A stretch of DNA of 64,000 nt, taken from NCBI GenBank assembly GCA_028719885.1, contig JAQYLT010000038.1, positions 1 through 64,000 of the forward strand, read 5' to 3'. Source of the stretch: Bacillota bacterium (GTDB lineage: Bacteria; Bacillota; Clostridia; Oscillospirales; Oscillospiraceae). This document shows, piece by piece, positions 18,618 to 27,572 of this stretch. The notes below the pieces were generated by a model. That model made no database searches. It was not told where the DNA came from and saw only the letters and a program-made list of their open reading frames with translations. Numbering within the stretch: position 1 is the stretch's first letter; each line of letters starts with the position of its first letter. A program made the translations under genes and the position numbers.

Positions 18618-19739
18618 ATGAGAAAGATCATGCTCGTATTTGGCACCAGGCCCGAGGCAATCAAAATGTGCCCCCTGGTGAAAGAACTGAAAAAACGTCC
18701 GGGGCTGAAAACGGTGGTCTGTGTCACCGGGCAGCACCGGCAGATGCTGGACAGCGTGATGCAGGTGTTCCAGGTGACCGCGGACTATGATTTGAACATC
18801 ATGCGGGAAAAACAGACCCTTTTCGATGTGACCACCGCAGTGCTTCAAAACATAAAAGGGGTGCTGGAGCAGGAAAAGCCGGATGTGGTGCTGGTCCATG
18901 GGGATACCACCACCGCCTGTGCCGCAGCCCTGGCCTGCTTCTATCTGCAAATCCCGGTGGGCCATGTGGAGGCGGGGCTGCGTACCTACAATCTCTACAG
19001 TCCATTCCCGGAGGAAATGAACCGCCGCTTTATCGGGATCGTGGCAAAATACCATTTTGCTCCCACCCAGGCGGCCAAGGAGCATCTGCTTTCCGAGCGG
19101 ACGGACCCCGGCTCCATCTTTGTCACCGGCAATACCGCCATCGATGCCATGGGCTACACGGTGCGGCCCACCTATTCCCATCCGGAGCTGGACTGGGCCT
19201 CGGATTCCCGTTTGATTCTCATCACCGCCCACCGGCGGGAAAACCTGGGGCAGCCCATGGCCCAGATGTTCCGGGCCATTCGACGGATTACCGAGGAATT
19301 TCCCGATGTGAAGGCAATTTATCCCGTCCATCTCAACCCTGCCGTCCGCAGCTGTGCGGCGGAATATCTGGGGGGATGTGACCGGATTCACCTCATCGAA
19401 CCACTGGATGTGCTGGATTTCCACAATTTCCTCAACCGGTGCTACCTGGTGCTCACCGACAGCGGCGGCATTCAGGAGGAGGCGCCGGGACTGGGAAAGC
19501 CTGTGCTGGTGATGCGGGACACCACGGAACGGCCCGAGGGAATTGCCGCCGGGACCCTGAAGCTCACCGGCACCCAGGAGGAATCCATCTACCGGCATTT
19601 CCGGCTGCTGCTGACGGACCGGGAGGAATACGGAAAAATGGCCCACGCATCCAACCCCTATGGCGATGGCCACGCCTGCCAGCGCATTGCCGATGTGCTG
19701 GAATTTGGAAGCTGCAAGGAGGGAAACTGGAATGAATGA
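18618..19739 (+). CDS. wecB: UDP-N-acetylglucosamine 2-epimerase (non-hydrolysing)
   Basis: The 373-residue protein is full length for the WecB/MnaA family, which interconverts UDP-GlcNAc and UDP-ManNAc. It opens with KIMLVFGTRPEAIKMCPLV, and the family blocks VHGDTTTA, GHVEAGLRT, PFPEEMNRR, ITAHRRENLG and LTDSGGIQEEA are all present and intact. It is cytoplasmic. Its place inside the exopolysaccharide operon suggests that the polymer, its primer or a side chain contains ManNAc or a derived sugar; this is inference. It overlaps the following glycosyltransferase by 8 bp. Confidence 0.95.
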   Translation: MRKIMLVFGTRPEAIKMCPLVKELKKRPGLKTVVCVTGQHRQMLDSVMQVFQVTADYDLNIMREKQTLFDVTTAVLQNIKGVLEQEKPDVVLVHGDTTTACAAALACFYLQIPVGHVEAGLRTYNLYSPFPEEMNRRFIGIVAKYHFAPTQAAKEHLLSERTDPGSIFVTGNTAIDAMGYTVRPTYSHPELDWASDSRLILITAHRRENLGQPMAQMFRAIRRITEEFPDVKAIYPVHLNPAVRSCAAEYLGGCDRIHLIEPLDVLDFHNFLNRCYLVLTDSGGIQEEAPGLGKPVLVMRDTTERPEGIAAGTLKLTGTQEESIYRHFRLLLTDREEYGKMAHASNPYGDGHACQRIADVLEFGSCKEGNWNE

Positions 19740-20727
19740 TACCATTCTTTACATTGTGGTACCCTGCTATAACGAGGAAAAGGTACTGCCCATCACCGCA
19801 CCCATGTTCCTGGGTGAAATCAACACCCTGGTGGAAGCCGGGAAGATTTCTCCCGACAGCCGGGTGCTGTTCGTCAACGACGGCTCCAAGGACAAAACCT
19901 GGGAGATCATTCAGTCTCTTTCCAAGGAGGACCCCCATTACATCGGCATCTGCCAGAGCCGGAACCGGGGACACCAGAATGCGGTGCTGGCCGGACTGAT
20001 GGAGGCAAAGGACCACTGCGACATCACCATTTCCATCGACTGCGACGGCCAGGACGACATCAGCGCCATGGAGCAGATGGTGGATGAATACCACGGCGGC
20101 TGCGAGGTCGTCTACGGTGTTCGCAGCCGGAGGGATACGGATACCTTTTTCAAGCGCTTCACCGCCGAGAGCTTTTACCATCTGCTGAAATGGATGGGGG
20201 GCGAGGTGGTGTTCAACCACGCGGACTACCGGCTGATTTCCAACAGAGTGCTTCAGGAGCTGGCTAATTTTAAGGAAGTAAACATCTTCCTCCGGGGCAT
20301 GGTGCCTCTGGTGGGCTTCAAGAGCACCAGTGTCTACTATGCCAGAACAGAGCGGCTGGCAGGGGAGAGCCATTATCCCCTGAAAAAGATGCTGATGCTG
20401 GCCTTCGACGGCATCACCAGCCTTTCCGTCAAGCCCATTCGGCTGATTACTTCTCTGGGCCTGATCGTGGCGGCGCTCAGCTTTCTGGGCATTCTCTGGG
20501 CGGTGATCGGAAGCTTTTTGGGCAATACCGTCTCCGGTTGGGCCAGCACCACCTGCATCCTGTGCTTTTTGGGGGGAATTCAGCTGCTGTCTCTGGGCAT
20601 CATCGGAGAATATGTGGGCAAAATCTATTTGGAGACCAAGGCCCGCCCCCGCTACATCATCAGTGAACGTACCTACGACATTCCGGAGGAAGCAAGGCAA
20701 AAAGAGCCCGCCCTTTCGGAAAAGTGA
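19732..20727 (+). CDS. Family 2 glycosyltransferase, polyprenyl-phosphate type (DPM1/GtrB-like)
   Basis: The 331-residue protein starts at ATG 19732 behind AAGGAGGG. The GT-A domain has YIVVPCYNEEKVLP, FVNDGSKDKTW, the DCDGQDD metal-binding block and a conserved HADYRLISNRV stretch. Two transmembrane helices follow near 230-300. This matches GtrB/ArnC/Dpm1 enzymes that load a sugar onto undecaprenyl phosphate on the cytoplasmic face. The product could feed the GT-C-like proteins of the same operon, which would use lipid-linked sugar outside; this link is inferred. It is the last gene before the operon terminator. Confidence 0.9.
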   Translation: MNDTILYIVVPCYNEEKVLPITAPMFLGEINTLVEAGKISPDSRVLFVNDGSKDKTWEIIQSLSKEDPHYIGICQSRNRGHQNAVLAGLMEAKDHCDITISIDCDGQDDISAMEQMVDEYHGGCEVVYGVRSRRDTDTFFKRFTAESFYHLLKWMGGEVVFNHADYRLISNRVLQELANFKEVNIFLRGMVPLVGFKSTSVYYARTERLAGESHYPLKKMLMLAFDGITSLSVKPIRLITSLGLIVAALSFLGILWAVIGSFLGNTVSGWASTTCILCFLGGIQLLSLGIIGEYVGKIYLETKARPRYIISERTYDIPEEARQKEPALSEK

Positions 20728-20733
20728 ATCATC

Positions 20734-20769
20734 AAAGCCGGAGTACCTCAGCGGGGTCTCCGGCTTTTT
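20734..20769 (+). terminator. Intrinsic terminator of the exopolysaccharide operon
   Basis: A 10-bp stem AAAGCCGGAG (20734-20743) pairs with CTCCGGCTTT (20758-20767), and the run of five T residues at 20765-20769 follows directly. It lies 7 bases behind the last stop codon. Confidence 0.85.
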
Positions 20770-20829
20770 CTTCACCAGCTTGACAAGCGGGAGGAAATGG
20801 CCCATAATGAATCGGAAGAGGTGAAAAAT

Positions 20830-21510
20830 ATGTATCGGATTTTTATTGTGGAGGACGACGAGGGCATTGCACGGGGAGTGGAGCAGCAGATTCGCTCCTG
20901 GGGAATGGAAGCGGTCACGGCGGTGGATTTTCAGAACATTCCCGCAGAATTTGCCGCTTGTCAGCCCCATCTGGTGCTGATGGATATCGGCCTGCCTTTT
21001 ATGAACGGCTACCACTGGTGCAGCGAGATTCGCCGGGTGTCCAAGGTGCCTATCATCTTTTTGTCCTCTGCCTCGGACAATATGAACATCATCATGGCCA
21101 TGAATATGGGCGGAGACGATTTCATCCCCAAGCCCTTTGACGGCAATGTGCTCATCGCCAAAATTCAGGCCCTGCTCCGCCGGACCTATTCCTTTGGGGA
21201 AAGCAGTCCAGTGCTGGAGCATCGGGGCGCCCTGCTGAACACCGGCGACAACAGCCTGAGCTACGGGGGGAAACGGATCGCCCTGTCTAAAAACGAATAC
21301 CGGATTCTGCTGGTGCTGATGAAGAACAAGGGAAAGGTGGTCAGCCGGGAAAAGCTGATGGAGGCGCTGTGGCAGACCGATGAATTTGTGGATGAAAATG
21401 CCCTGACGGTGAACGTGGGCCGGCTGCGGAAAAAGCTGGAGTCGGCAGGCCTGGCGGACTTTATTGAAACCAAATTCGGCGTGGGCTATCTGGTGGGGGG
21501 AGACGGATGA
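20830..21510 (+). CDS. Response regulator, OmpR/BceR family
   Basis: The protein has 226 residues from ATG 20830. The receiver domain has the acidic pocket Glu8-Asp9-Asp10, phospho-acceptor Asp52 in LVLMDIGLP and Lys101 in PKPF. The C-terminal winged helix (about 130-226) ends in TVNVGRLRKKLESAG...FIETKFGVGYLV, typical of OmpR-type DNA binders. It overlaps the kinase gene by 4 bp. With the nearby ABC pair it forms a Bce-like module for sensing cell-wall-active peptides; its targets are probably the ABC operon promoter. Confidence 0.93.
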   Translation: MYRIFIVEDDEGIARGVEQQIRSWGMEAVTAVDFQNIPAEFAACQPHLVLMDIGLPFMNGYHWCSEIRRVSKVPIIFLSSASDNMNIIMAMNMGGDDFIPKPFDGNVLIAKIQALLRRTYSFGESSPVLEHRGALLNTGDNSLSYGGKRIALSKNEYRILLVLMKNKGKVVSREKLMEALWQTDEFVDENALTVNVGRLRKKLESAGLADFIETKFGVGYLVGGDG

Positions 21511-22484
21511 GAAATTATTTGCGGCAGCGGCGAAAGTGGCTCTTGCTGCTGCTGTGCTGCGTTCTTATGTTCGGTGTCTCTTTCCGGCTCTACCATCTGC
21601 CGGTGGCGGCGGCGCTGTACCCCAGCGGGCTGTGCGGGGCGCTGATTCTGGGGTGGTTTTGGGTGGATTACCGAAGGCTCCGGGAAAAGGAGCAGCGGCT
21701 TTCTTTTCTGGCATCGCTGCCGGATGATCTGCCGGAGCGGCTGGGGGGAGCGCCCGGCAGTTTGGACGAGGCCTATGGAGAAATCATTGAAAATCTGTAC
21801 CGGCGGGAGCAGTCCCTCCGCCAGGAGCAGCTGCGCCGGGAGGCCGACGAGAAGGATTACTACACCACCTGGGTCCATCAAATCAAAACTCCCATCGCCT
21901 CCATGCAGCTCATGCTGGAAAATGAGGATTCCGCCCTCAGCCGGAAGCTGGGGGAGGAGCTGCAGCGGGTGGAGCAGTATGCCCAGATGGCCCTGAGCTA
22001 TCAGCGGCTGGACAGCGTGGACACGGACTATGTGTTCCGCAGCTGCGCCATTGACCCGCTGGTCCGCGCCGCGGTGCGGAAATTCGCGGGGCAGTTCATC
22101 CGCAAGGGCATCCGGCTGGATTACACGCCGATTGATTATCAGGTGGTCACCGATGAAAAATGGCTGTCCTTTGTGGTGGAGCAGCTGCTGTCCAACGCCC
22201 TGAAATACACCCGGCAGGGAAGCGTGGCCATTTATATGGAGCAGGGCTGCCTGTGCATCCGGGATACGGGAATCGGCATTGCGCCGGAGGACCTCCCTCG
22301 GATTTTTGACCGGGGCTACACCGGCTGCAACGGCCGGGCGGACAAAAAGGCCACCGGCCTGGGGCTGTATCTTTGCCGCCGAATCTGCAAAAATCTGGGC
22401 CATGGCATCTGCGCCGAATCTATCCCGGGGGAGGGCACTCTGATGCGCCTGGATTTGAACCAAGCCAAAGGCCCCCTGGAATAA
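21507..22484 (+). CDS. Intramembrane-sensing histidine kinase, BceS-like
   Basis: This 325-residue kinase has two N-terminal transmembrane helices (about 10-30 and 35-55) with almost no external loop, the hallmark of kinases that sense through a partner transporter. The H box is YTTWVHQIKTPIASMQL with His124. The ATP domain has SNALKYT, DTGIGIAPEDLPRIFDRGYTG and GLGLYLC. BceS-type kinases work with BceAB transporters, and such a transporter is encoded about 650 bp downstream. The coding frame is intact and ends just before a repeat-rich gap. Confidence 0.92.
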   Translation: MRNYLRQRRKWLLLLLCCVLMFGVSFRLYHLPVAAALYPSGLCGALILGWFWVDYRRLREKEQRLSFLASLPDDLPERLGGAPGSLDEAYGEIIENLYRREQSLRQEQLRREADEKDYYTTWVHQIKTPIASMQLMLENEDSALSRKLGEELQRVEQYAQMALSYQRLDSVDTDYVFRSCAIDPLVRAAVRKFAGQFIRKGIRLDYTPIDYQVVTDEKWLSFVVEQLLSNALKYTRQGSVAIYMEQGCLCIRDTGIGIAPEDLPRIFDRGYTGCNGRADKKATGLGLYLCRRICKNLGHGICAESIPGEGTLMRLDLNQAKGPLE

Positions 22485-22540
22485 CGACATATTTGGCTAT
22501 TGGCCTTACGCAGATTTATCGTCCTTATGTTAACTGACAA

Positions 22541-22891
22541 TTCGTAGGGAATGCATTTATGCATTCCGCCTGGATAATGGTTTTACGCCGGTGCGTTGAA
22601 TGGAAAAAAGTTGGTGCTTTTCGTAGGGCGGGGGCTTGCCCCCGCCGAAATGAATCGATTTGGGGGCGTTTATGTTGAATGAAAGTCGTTCAAACCCGGG
22701 ACCAAGCGGCGGGGGACAGCCATAAGCCCTACGGTGTGGATGGACTATTTCCTGTTCAACAAACTGCGGTGATCATCGAACCTTTCGGAACGGATGAATC
22801 CGTTCCCAACGCAAACACCGGAAAGTGTACCATTCAACGTACCGCCCAAAAATCATTACCTATCGGAATGCATAAATGCATTCCCTACGAA
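22541..22891. repeat. Interspersed hairpin repeat, copy A (composite, four hairpins)
   Basis: The gap between the kinase and the ABC operon is filled by repeat sequence. Hairpin cores are GGAATGCATTTATGCATTCC (22548-22567), a GGCGGGGGC/GCCCCCGCC pair (22627-22646), GGAACGGATGAATCCGTTCC (22787-22806) and GGAATGCATAAATGCATTCC (22865-22884). The first two are preceded by CGTAGG and the last is followed by CCTACG. The arrangement suggests two joined or nested copies. No credible gene lies in 22485-23050. Confidence 0.85.
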
Positions 22892-22947
22892 AATTCGGTA
22901 AACGCTCCTTATGCTGCTGGAAGCCCATCGCCTGAACAACACAAATG

Positions 22948-23020
22948 TGACAGTTTTGTTCGTTTTGCCGCCGGGGTTGTAAGAACAATCGCGGGAGAGA
23001 AAAGAAAAAAGCCGCTATAA
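22948..23020 (+). promoter_or_regulatory. Promoter of the Bce-like ABC operon with possible regulator site
   Basis: A perfect TATAAT lies at 23015-23020 but no good -35 box is found 16-18 bp upstream, as expected for an activator-dependent promoter. Further upstream, TGACA-GTTT-TGTTC (22948-22961) partly matches the Bce-type box (TNACA-N4-TGTAA) bound by this regulator family. The match is incomplete, so the operator is tentative. Confidence 0.45.
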
Positions 23021-23050
23021 TAAAGCCATCAAAGGAAAGGAAGCGACGAC

Positions 23051-23161
23051 ATGAAAAAAATCAATCAGGTATTGTGCCTGGCAGCATTGATCGTCATTAC
23101 TCTGATGGTATGGAAAAACGAAAGAAAGAAGGCGGCTAACCATGAGCTTGTTAACGGTTGA
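23051..23161 (+). CDS. Small single-helix membrane peptide (36 aa)
   Basis: ATG 23051 is preceded by a purine-rich AAAGGAAAGG. The frame encodes a short basic start (MKKINQ), one hydrophobic helix (VLCLAALIVITLMVW) and a basic tail (KNERKKAAN), then overlaps the start of the ABC ATPase gene by 20 bp. The helix with flanking positive charges is what a true inner-membrane peptide looks like. It could be a leader for translational coupling or a small partner of the transporter. I recognise no family. Confidence 0.55.
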   Translation: MKKINQVLCLAALIVITLMVWKNERKKAANHELVNG

Positions 23162-23906
23162 ACATCTGAAAAAGGTATATACCTCCCGCTTCGGCGGACA
23201 CAGTGTGGAGGCTCTGCGGGATGTGAATTTTTCTGTGGAGCAGGGGGAATATGTGGCCATTATGGGCGAATCCGGCTCCGGCAAGACCACGCTTTTGAAC
23301 ATCCTGGCGGCCCTGGACAAGCCCACCGCCGGCACCGTGCTGTTGGAGGATATGGACATCACCAAAATCCGGGAAAAGGATATGGCGGATTTCCGCCGGG
23401 ACAACCTGGGCTTTGTGTTCCAGGAGTTCAACCTGCTGGATACCTTCAATTTGGAGGACAATATCTACCTGCCCATGGTGCTGGCGGGGATCCCCCATCC
23501 GCAGATGAAGGATGCGCTGACCCCCATTGCCAAGGAATTGGGCATCTCCCAGCTGCTGAAGAAATACCCCTATGAGGTTTCCGGCGGACAGAAGCAGCGG
23601 GCGGCGGTGGCCCGGGCGCTGATGATGAAGCCAAAAATCATCCTGGCCGACGAGCCCACCGGCGCCCTGGATTCCAAGTCCACCGACGAGCTGCTGCGGC
23701 TCTTCTCCCAGATTCACCGGGGCGGCCAGACGGTGCTGATGGTCACCCATTCCGTGAAAGCGGCCAGCTGTGCCGACCGGGTGCTGTTCATCAAGGACGG
23801 CCAGGTGTTCCACCAGCTCTACCGGGGCGGCTGCACCAATGAGCAGCTCTACCAGAAGATTTCCGATACCCTCACCATGCTCCAGACGGGAGGCGAGGAG
23901 GCTTGA
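23142..23906 (+). CDS. ABC transporter ATP-binding protein, BceA-like
   Basis: This 254-residue ATPase of the MacB/LolD/BceA type has Walker [11 protein letters not shown]-loop [11 protein letters not shown], signature VSGGQKQR, Walker [12 protein letters not shown] and the switch histidine in VTHS. The next gene, overlapping by 4 bp, is the FtsX-type permease, so the two form one transporter. BceAB transporters free lipid II-cycle targets from peptide antibiotics such as bacitracin and signal to their kinase. Confidence 0.93.
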   Translation: MSLLTVEHLKKVYTSRFGGHSVEALRDVNFSVEQGEYVAIMGESGSGKTTLLNILAALDKPTAGTVLLEDMDITKIREKDMADFRRDNLGFVFQEFNLLDTFNLEDNIYLPMVLAGIPHPQMKDALTPIAKELGISQLLKKYPYEVSGGQKQRAAVARALMMKPKIILADEPTGALDSKSTDELLRLFSQIHRGGQTVLMVTHSVKAASCADRVLFIKDGQVFHQLYRGGCTNEQLYQKISDTLTMLQTGGEEA

Positions 23907-25939
23907 AAATCGCACTGTACCTCCGGCTGGCCCTGTCCGGCATCCGAAAAAACAAGAAGCTGTATTTTCCCTATCTGCTCACCTGCATCGGCATGGTGAT
24001 GATGTCCCATATTTTGCAGTCCCTCAGCTACAGTCCCGCATTGATGATGATGCGCGGCGGAGCGCAGATGGGGTTCATTCTCTCCCTGGGAAAAGTGGTG
24101 GTGGCGGTGTTCGCGGGGCTGTTCCTGCTGTACACCAATTCCTTTTTGATTCGCAGAAGAAACAAGGAGTTCGGCCTTTATAACGTTTTGGGCATGGACA
24201 AACGAGCACTGAGCTGGGTGATTTTCTGGGAGAATATCATCGTGGCGGTGCTGGGCCTGGGTGTTGGAATGCTCCTGGGCATGGGCCTGTATAAGCTGGC
24301 GGAGCTGGCGCTGTTGAACATCATCCACGGCACGGTGGACTATTCCTTCGTGATTTCGGCGCAGAGCGTGAAATTTACCCTGGTGGTGTTTCTTCCCATT
24401 TTCGCCCTGCTGATGCTGAAATCCATCTGGCAGGTTCGCCGGGCCAAGCCCCTGGAGCTGCTGAAAAGCGAGCATGCCGGGGAAAAGCCGCCCAAGGCCA
24501 ATTATCTGCTGGGCCTGGCGGGGGTGGTGATTCTGGCAGGGGCCTATTATCTTTCCGTCAGCAGCACCAATGCCATGACCGCCTTTACCTGGTTCTTCGT
24601 GGCGGTGATCATGGTCATTCTGGCAACCTATCTTCTGATGATCTCCGGCAGCGTTGCTCTGTGCCGCCTGCTGCAAAAGAACAAAAAATATTACTATCAG
24701 AAGCAGCACTTCGTCTCCGTTTCCTCCATGGCCTACCGGATGAAGCGCAACGGCGCGGGGCTGGCCTCCATTTGCATTCTGGCCACCATGGTGCTGGTGA
24801 TGATTTCCTCCACCAGCAGCCTCTACATTGGCATGGAGGACTCCATCAAAACCCGCTATCCCCGCGACAGCGGCCTGGCTGTGAGTATGGAGAAGCTGGA
24901 ATTTATGGACGAGGCACATGTTTCCCAGGTTCGGCAGCAATTTGAAGAGCTGTTTCGGGAAAAGAATGTGGAGCCCGAAAATGTGGAGCAGTACCGCTAT
25001 GCCACCATCGCCGGGGTTCTGACGGGAAATGAAATCAATCCGGATGCCTCCGGCGCCTCCCTATCCACCCTGGACTACAGCATTTTACGGCAAATCATCT
25101 TCATCCCCGTGGCGGACTATAATGCCATAAAGGGCACGGACCTGACCCTGGAGCCGGGGCAGGCCATGGTGGGCTGCCTCCGGTGCAGCTATGAGGATTC
25201 CAGCTTCCGGCTGGGAGAGGTGGAGCTGGAAATCGTGGGACAGCTGCCGGAGCATATGGACACCGGGGAGTCCGTCGCTTCCGTGGTACCCTCCATGACG
25301 CTGGTGGTGTCGGACTTGTCAGAGCTGGAACCGCTGGATTCTCAGGCAGATTACAAGGGTAGGAAAATGCTGCAAACCCGCTATTACTACGGCTGCGACT
25401 TCGACCTGCCGGATGAGGAAATCATCGAATTGCACAATCAGCAGAAGCAGGTCATCATGCAGGTGGAGTTTTTGGGAGAGAACGGCTACGGCTGGATTGA
25501 CGAATGCCCTGCCCAGGAGCGGTCGGATTTCTACATTACCTTTGGCGGCCTGTTCTTCATCGGCATCATGCTCAGCGGCGTGTTCATTGCCGCGGCGGCG
25601 CTGATTATTTACTACAAGCAGATCAGCGAGGGCTATGAGGACCAGTCACGGTTTGCCATCATGCGAAAGGTGGGCATGACCCGATTTGATATTAAAAAGA
25701 GCATCAATTCTCAGGTGCTCACCGTGTTTTTCGCGCCGCTGCTCATGGCGGGGGTACACCTGGCTTTCGCCTTCCCGATGGTTTGGCAGCTGCTGCAGAT
25801 GTTCAATCTGCGTAATCTGAAGCTGGTGATTGCAGCCAACGTCGGCGCGTTCCTGGTGTTCTGCCTGTTCTATGTGGTGATCTATAAATTCACCGCCGGC
25901 GCCTATTACGCCATCGTCAGCGGGGATGAAAAGAAATAA
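23903..25939 (+). CDS. ABC transporter permease, BceB-like FtsX family
   Basis: The 678-residue permease has about ten transmembrane segments in the BceB pattern: one N-terminal helix, an FtsX-like block of three (about 55-165), further helices near 195-245 and 285, a large extracellular domain (about 300-535) and a final FtsX block. The extracellular domain between helices 7 and 8 is the part that recognises drug or sensor in this family. The start overlaps the ATPase stop by 4 bp. A terminator follows within 5 bp of the stop. Confidence 0.92.
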   Translation: MKIALYLRLALSGIRKNKKLYFPYLLTCIGMVMMSHILQSLSYSPALMMMRGGAQMGFILSLGKVVVAVFAGLFLLYTNSFLIRRRNKEFGLYNVLGMDKRALSWVIFWENIIVAVLGLGVGMLLGMGLYKLAELALLNIIHGTVDYSFVISAQSVKFTLVVFLPIFALLMLKSIWQVRRAKPLELLKSEHAGEKPPKANYLLGLAGVVILAGAYYLSVSSTNAMTAFTWFFVAVIMVILATYLLMISGSVALCRLLQKNKKYYYQKQHFVSVSSMAYRMKRNGAGLASICILATMVLVMISSTSSLYIGMEDSIKTRYPRDSGLAVSMEKLEFMDEAHVSQVRQQFEELFREKNVEPENVEQYRYATIAGVLTGNEINPDASGASLSTLDYSILRQIIFIPVADYNAIKGTDLTLEPGQAMVGCLRCSYEDSSFRLGEVELEIVGQLPEHMDTGESVASVVPSMTLVVSDLSELEPLDSQADYKGRKMLQTRYYYGCDFDLPDEEIIELHNQQKQVIMQVEFLGENGYGWIDECPAQERSDFYITFGGLFFIGIMLSGVFIAAAALIIYYKQISEGYEDQSRFAIMRKVGMTRFDIKKSINSQVLTVFFAPLLMAGVHLAFAFPMVWQLLQMFNLRNLKLVIAANVGAFLVFCLFYVVIYKFTAGAYYAIVSGDEKK

Positions 25940-25943
25940 AAAA

Positions 25944-25973
25944 CCGCCGCAGCATTCACGCTGCGGCGGTTTT
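25944..25973 (+). terminator. Intrinsic terminator after the ABC operon
   Basis: CCGCCGCAGC (25944-25953) pairs with GCTGCGGCGG (25960-25969) around a 6-base loop, followed by TTTT. The A-run on the other side makes it potentially bidirectional. Confidence 0.88.
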
Positions 25974-25986
25974 CAGTATATGGATG

Positions 25987-26262
25987 AATTGGAATTTTGT
26001 AAGTATGTGTTCGTAGGGAATGCATTCATGCATTCCAAAAGGTCCATTAACCACCAGGGTTCGCCGAACCGTAAAACGATGATTTTTGCGTAGGGAATGC
26101 ATTTATGCATTCCACCGGGTAACGTTTTTACCAGGGTGTATTGAACGGAAAAATGTTGAAAAATAGGAACCCGTTACCATCCAACGAACCATGGGTGTTC
26201 ACCCACGTTTCGGAACGGATAAATCCGTTCCCTACGAACACGTACCGTCAAACACCAATTTA
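25987..26262. repeat. Interspersed hairpin repeat, copy B
   Basis: The copy lies between the convergent ABC permease and MFS genes. The left end reads AATTGGAATTTTG (25988-26000) and the right end CAAACACCAATTT. Hairpin cores are at 26017-26036 (GGAATGCATTCATGCATTCC), 26094-26113 (GGAATGCATTTATGCATTCC) and 26212-26231 (GGAACGGATAAATCCGTTCC). The first two follow GTAG and the last precedes CCTAC, so the orientation is mirrored. Confidence 0.87.
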
Positions 26263-26291
26263 TCGGATTACTGAGATGGGGTGATAAGCGC

Positions 26292-27470
26292 TTATTTTTT
26301 TGCGGTCTTCTTCAGCCCCAATCCCACGAGCATCAGAATGGGGAAAATGACGGCAAGCAGAATGCCCTTTTTCAAATCGCCTCCCAGGGCGCTGGAAATA
26401 GCACCCACGTAGGTGGGACCGCCGGAGCAGCCCACATCGCCGCCCAGAGCCAGCAGAGCAAACAGAGCCGTGCCTCCCGTGGGCAGAGCGGCGGAGGCCA
26501 TGGAGAAAGTGCCCGGCCAGAAGATGCCCACCGAGAAACCACAGATGCCGCAGGCAATCAGACTGATTGCGGGAATGGGACACAGGGAAATCACCAGATA
26601 GGAGCCAAGGCACAGGAGGGCACAGCCGAAGATGCATTTCTCCAGGGGCAGCTTGTCGCCCAGCTTGCCGTAGATGGCCCGGGCGGTGCCCATCAGGATG
26701 GCAAAGAGCATGGGCCCCATGAGATCGCCCAGGGTTTTGCTCACCCCCAGGCCCTGCTCGGCAAAGGTGGAGGCCCACTGGCTCACCGCCTGCTCGCAGG
26801 CACCGGCGCAGATCATGAGAAGCATGAGGATCCAGAACAGCTTGTTTTTAAAAAGCTCCAGCAGGGTCATGCCGGTTTCGCCCTCCTTGATCAGGCTGGC
26901 AATGGGAACCCGGGAGAAAACAAAGAGATTCACAAGGGGAATGATGGACCACAGGCAGGCCATCACCCGCCAGTGGGAGATGCCGAAAAGGGTGAAAAAG
27001 GCGGTGGAAATCAGCACCACGCCCACATGGCCCCAGCAGTAAAAGGAGTGGAGCAGGCTCATGGCGGCCTCCTTGTTGGGGGTGGGGCAGGATTCCATCA
27101 CCGGGCTCACCAGCACCTCCAGCAGTCCGCCGCCGATGGCATAGAGCACCACGGAGATGAGAATGCCCACATAGGGGTCCGGCAGCAGATCCGGCAGAAA
27201 CGCCAGCAGCAAAAGACCCAATGCGGCGCAGCCGTGGGCGATCATCAGGGAGAGCCGGTAGCCGATCCGGTCCACAAAGGCCACGCTGAGTAAATCCACC
27301 AGAAGCTGAACGCCGAAATTCAGCGTCACCAGAAAGGTAATTTGGATCAGGGGGATGCCAAAGGAATCGTGAAAGGTCAAAAACAGCAGGGGAACGAAAT
27401 TGTTGACAATGGCCTGAACAATGTAGCCCACAAAGCAGGCATAGACGGTGCGCTGGTATTTCTGTTCCAT
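26292..27470 (-). CDS. MFS transporter, sugar/FucP-like
   Basis: The 392-residue protein has about twelve transmembrane helices and is a full-length major facilitator. The loop between helices 2 and 3 has the family-type DRIGYRLSLM sequence, and the two six-helix halves are separated by a short charged loop (SLIKEGETGM). Sequence features are closest to sugar-transport-type MFS proteins, but the substrate cannot be named. Start ATG 27470 follows GAAAGGGCG on the minus strand. Its stop codon sits inside the 12-base palindrome ATAAGCGCTTAT. It stands alone, flanked by repeat copies on both sides. Confidence 0.85.
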   Translation of the reverse strand: MEQKYQRTVYACFVGYIVQAIVNNFVPLLFLTFHDSFGIPLIQITFLVTLNFGVQLLVDLLSVAFVDRIGYRLSLMIAHGCAALGLLLLAFLPDLLPDPYVGILISVVLYAIGGGLLEVLVSPVMESCPTPNKEAAMSLLHSFYCWGHVGVVLISTAFFTLFGISHWRVMACLWSIIPLVNLFVFSRVPIASLIKEGETGMTLLELFKNKLFWILMLLMICAGACEQAVSQWASTFAEQGLGVSKTLGDLMGPMLFAILMGTARAIYGKLGDKLPLEKCIFGCALLCLGSYLVISLCPIPAISLIACGICGFSVGIFWPGTFSMASAALPTGGTALFALLALGGDVGCSGGPTYVGAISSALGGDLKKGILLAVIFPILMLVGLGLKKTAKK

Positions 27471-27572
27471 AATAACGCCCTTTCGGTTTCATTTTTCTGT
27501 CAGTAAAAATGTATCACAGAAATTGGAAATTGCAAGACCATTTTCCTGAAAATAGGAGCGGCAGATTGGCAT

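Noticed and set aside
22541-22891. CRISPR-like array suggested by repeated short palindromes
   Set aside because: Spacing is irregular, cores differ in sequence, copies are scattered over 40 kb and there are no cas genes.
22679-23020. A 113-codon frame between the kinase and the ABC operon
   Set aside because: It is made mostly of interspersed repeat sequence and has no ribosome site.
26281-26300. ATAAGCGCTTAT followed by T-run as a terminator of the ABC operon
   Set aside because: The stem is only 6 bp and the T-run encodes the Lys codons of the opposing MFS gene; a much stronger terminator lies at 25944-25973.
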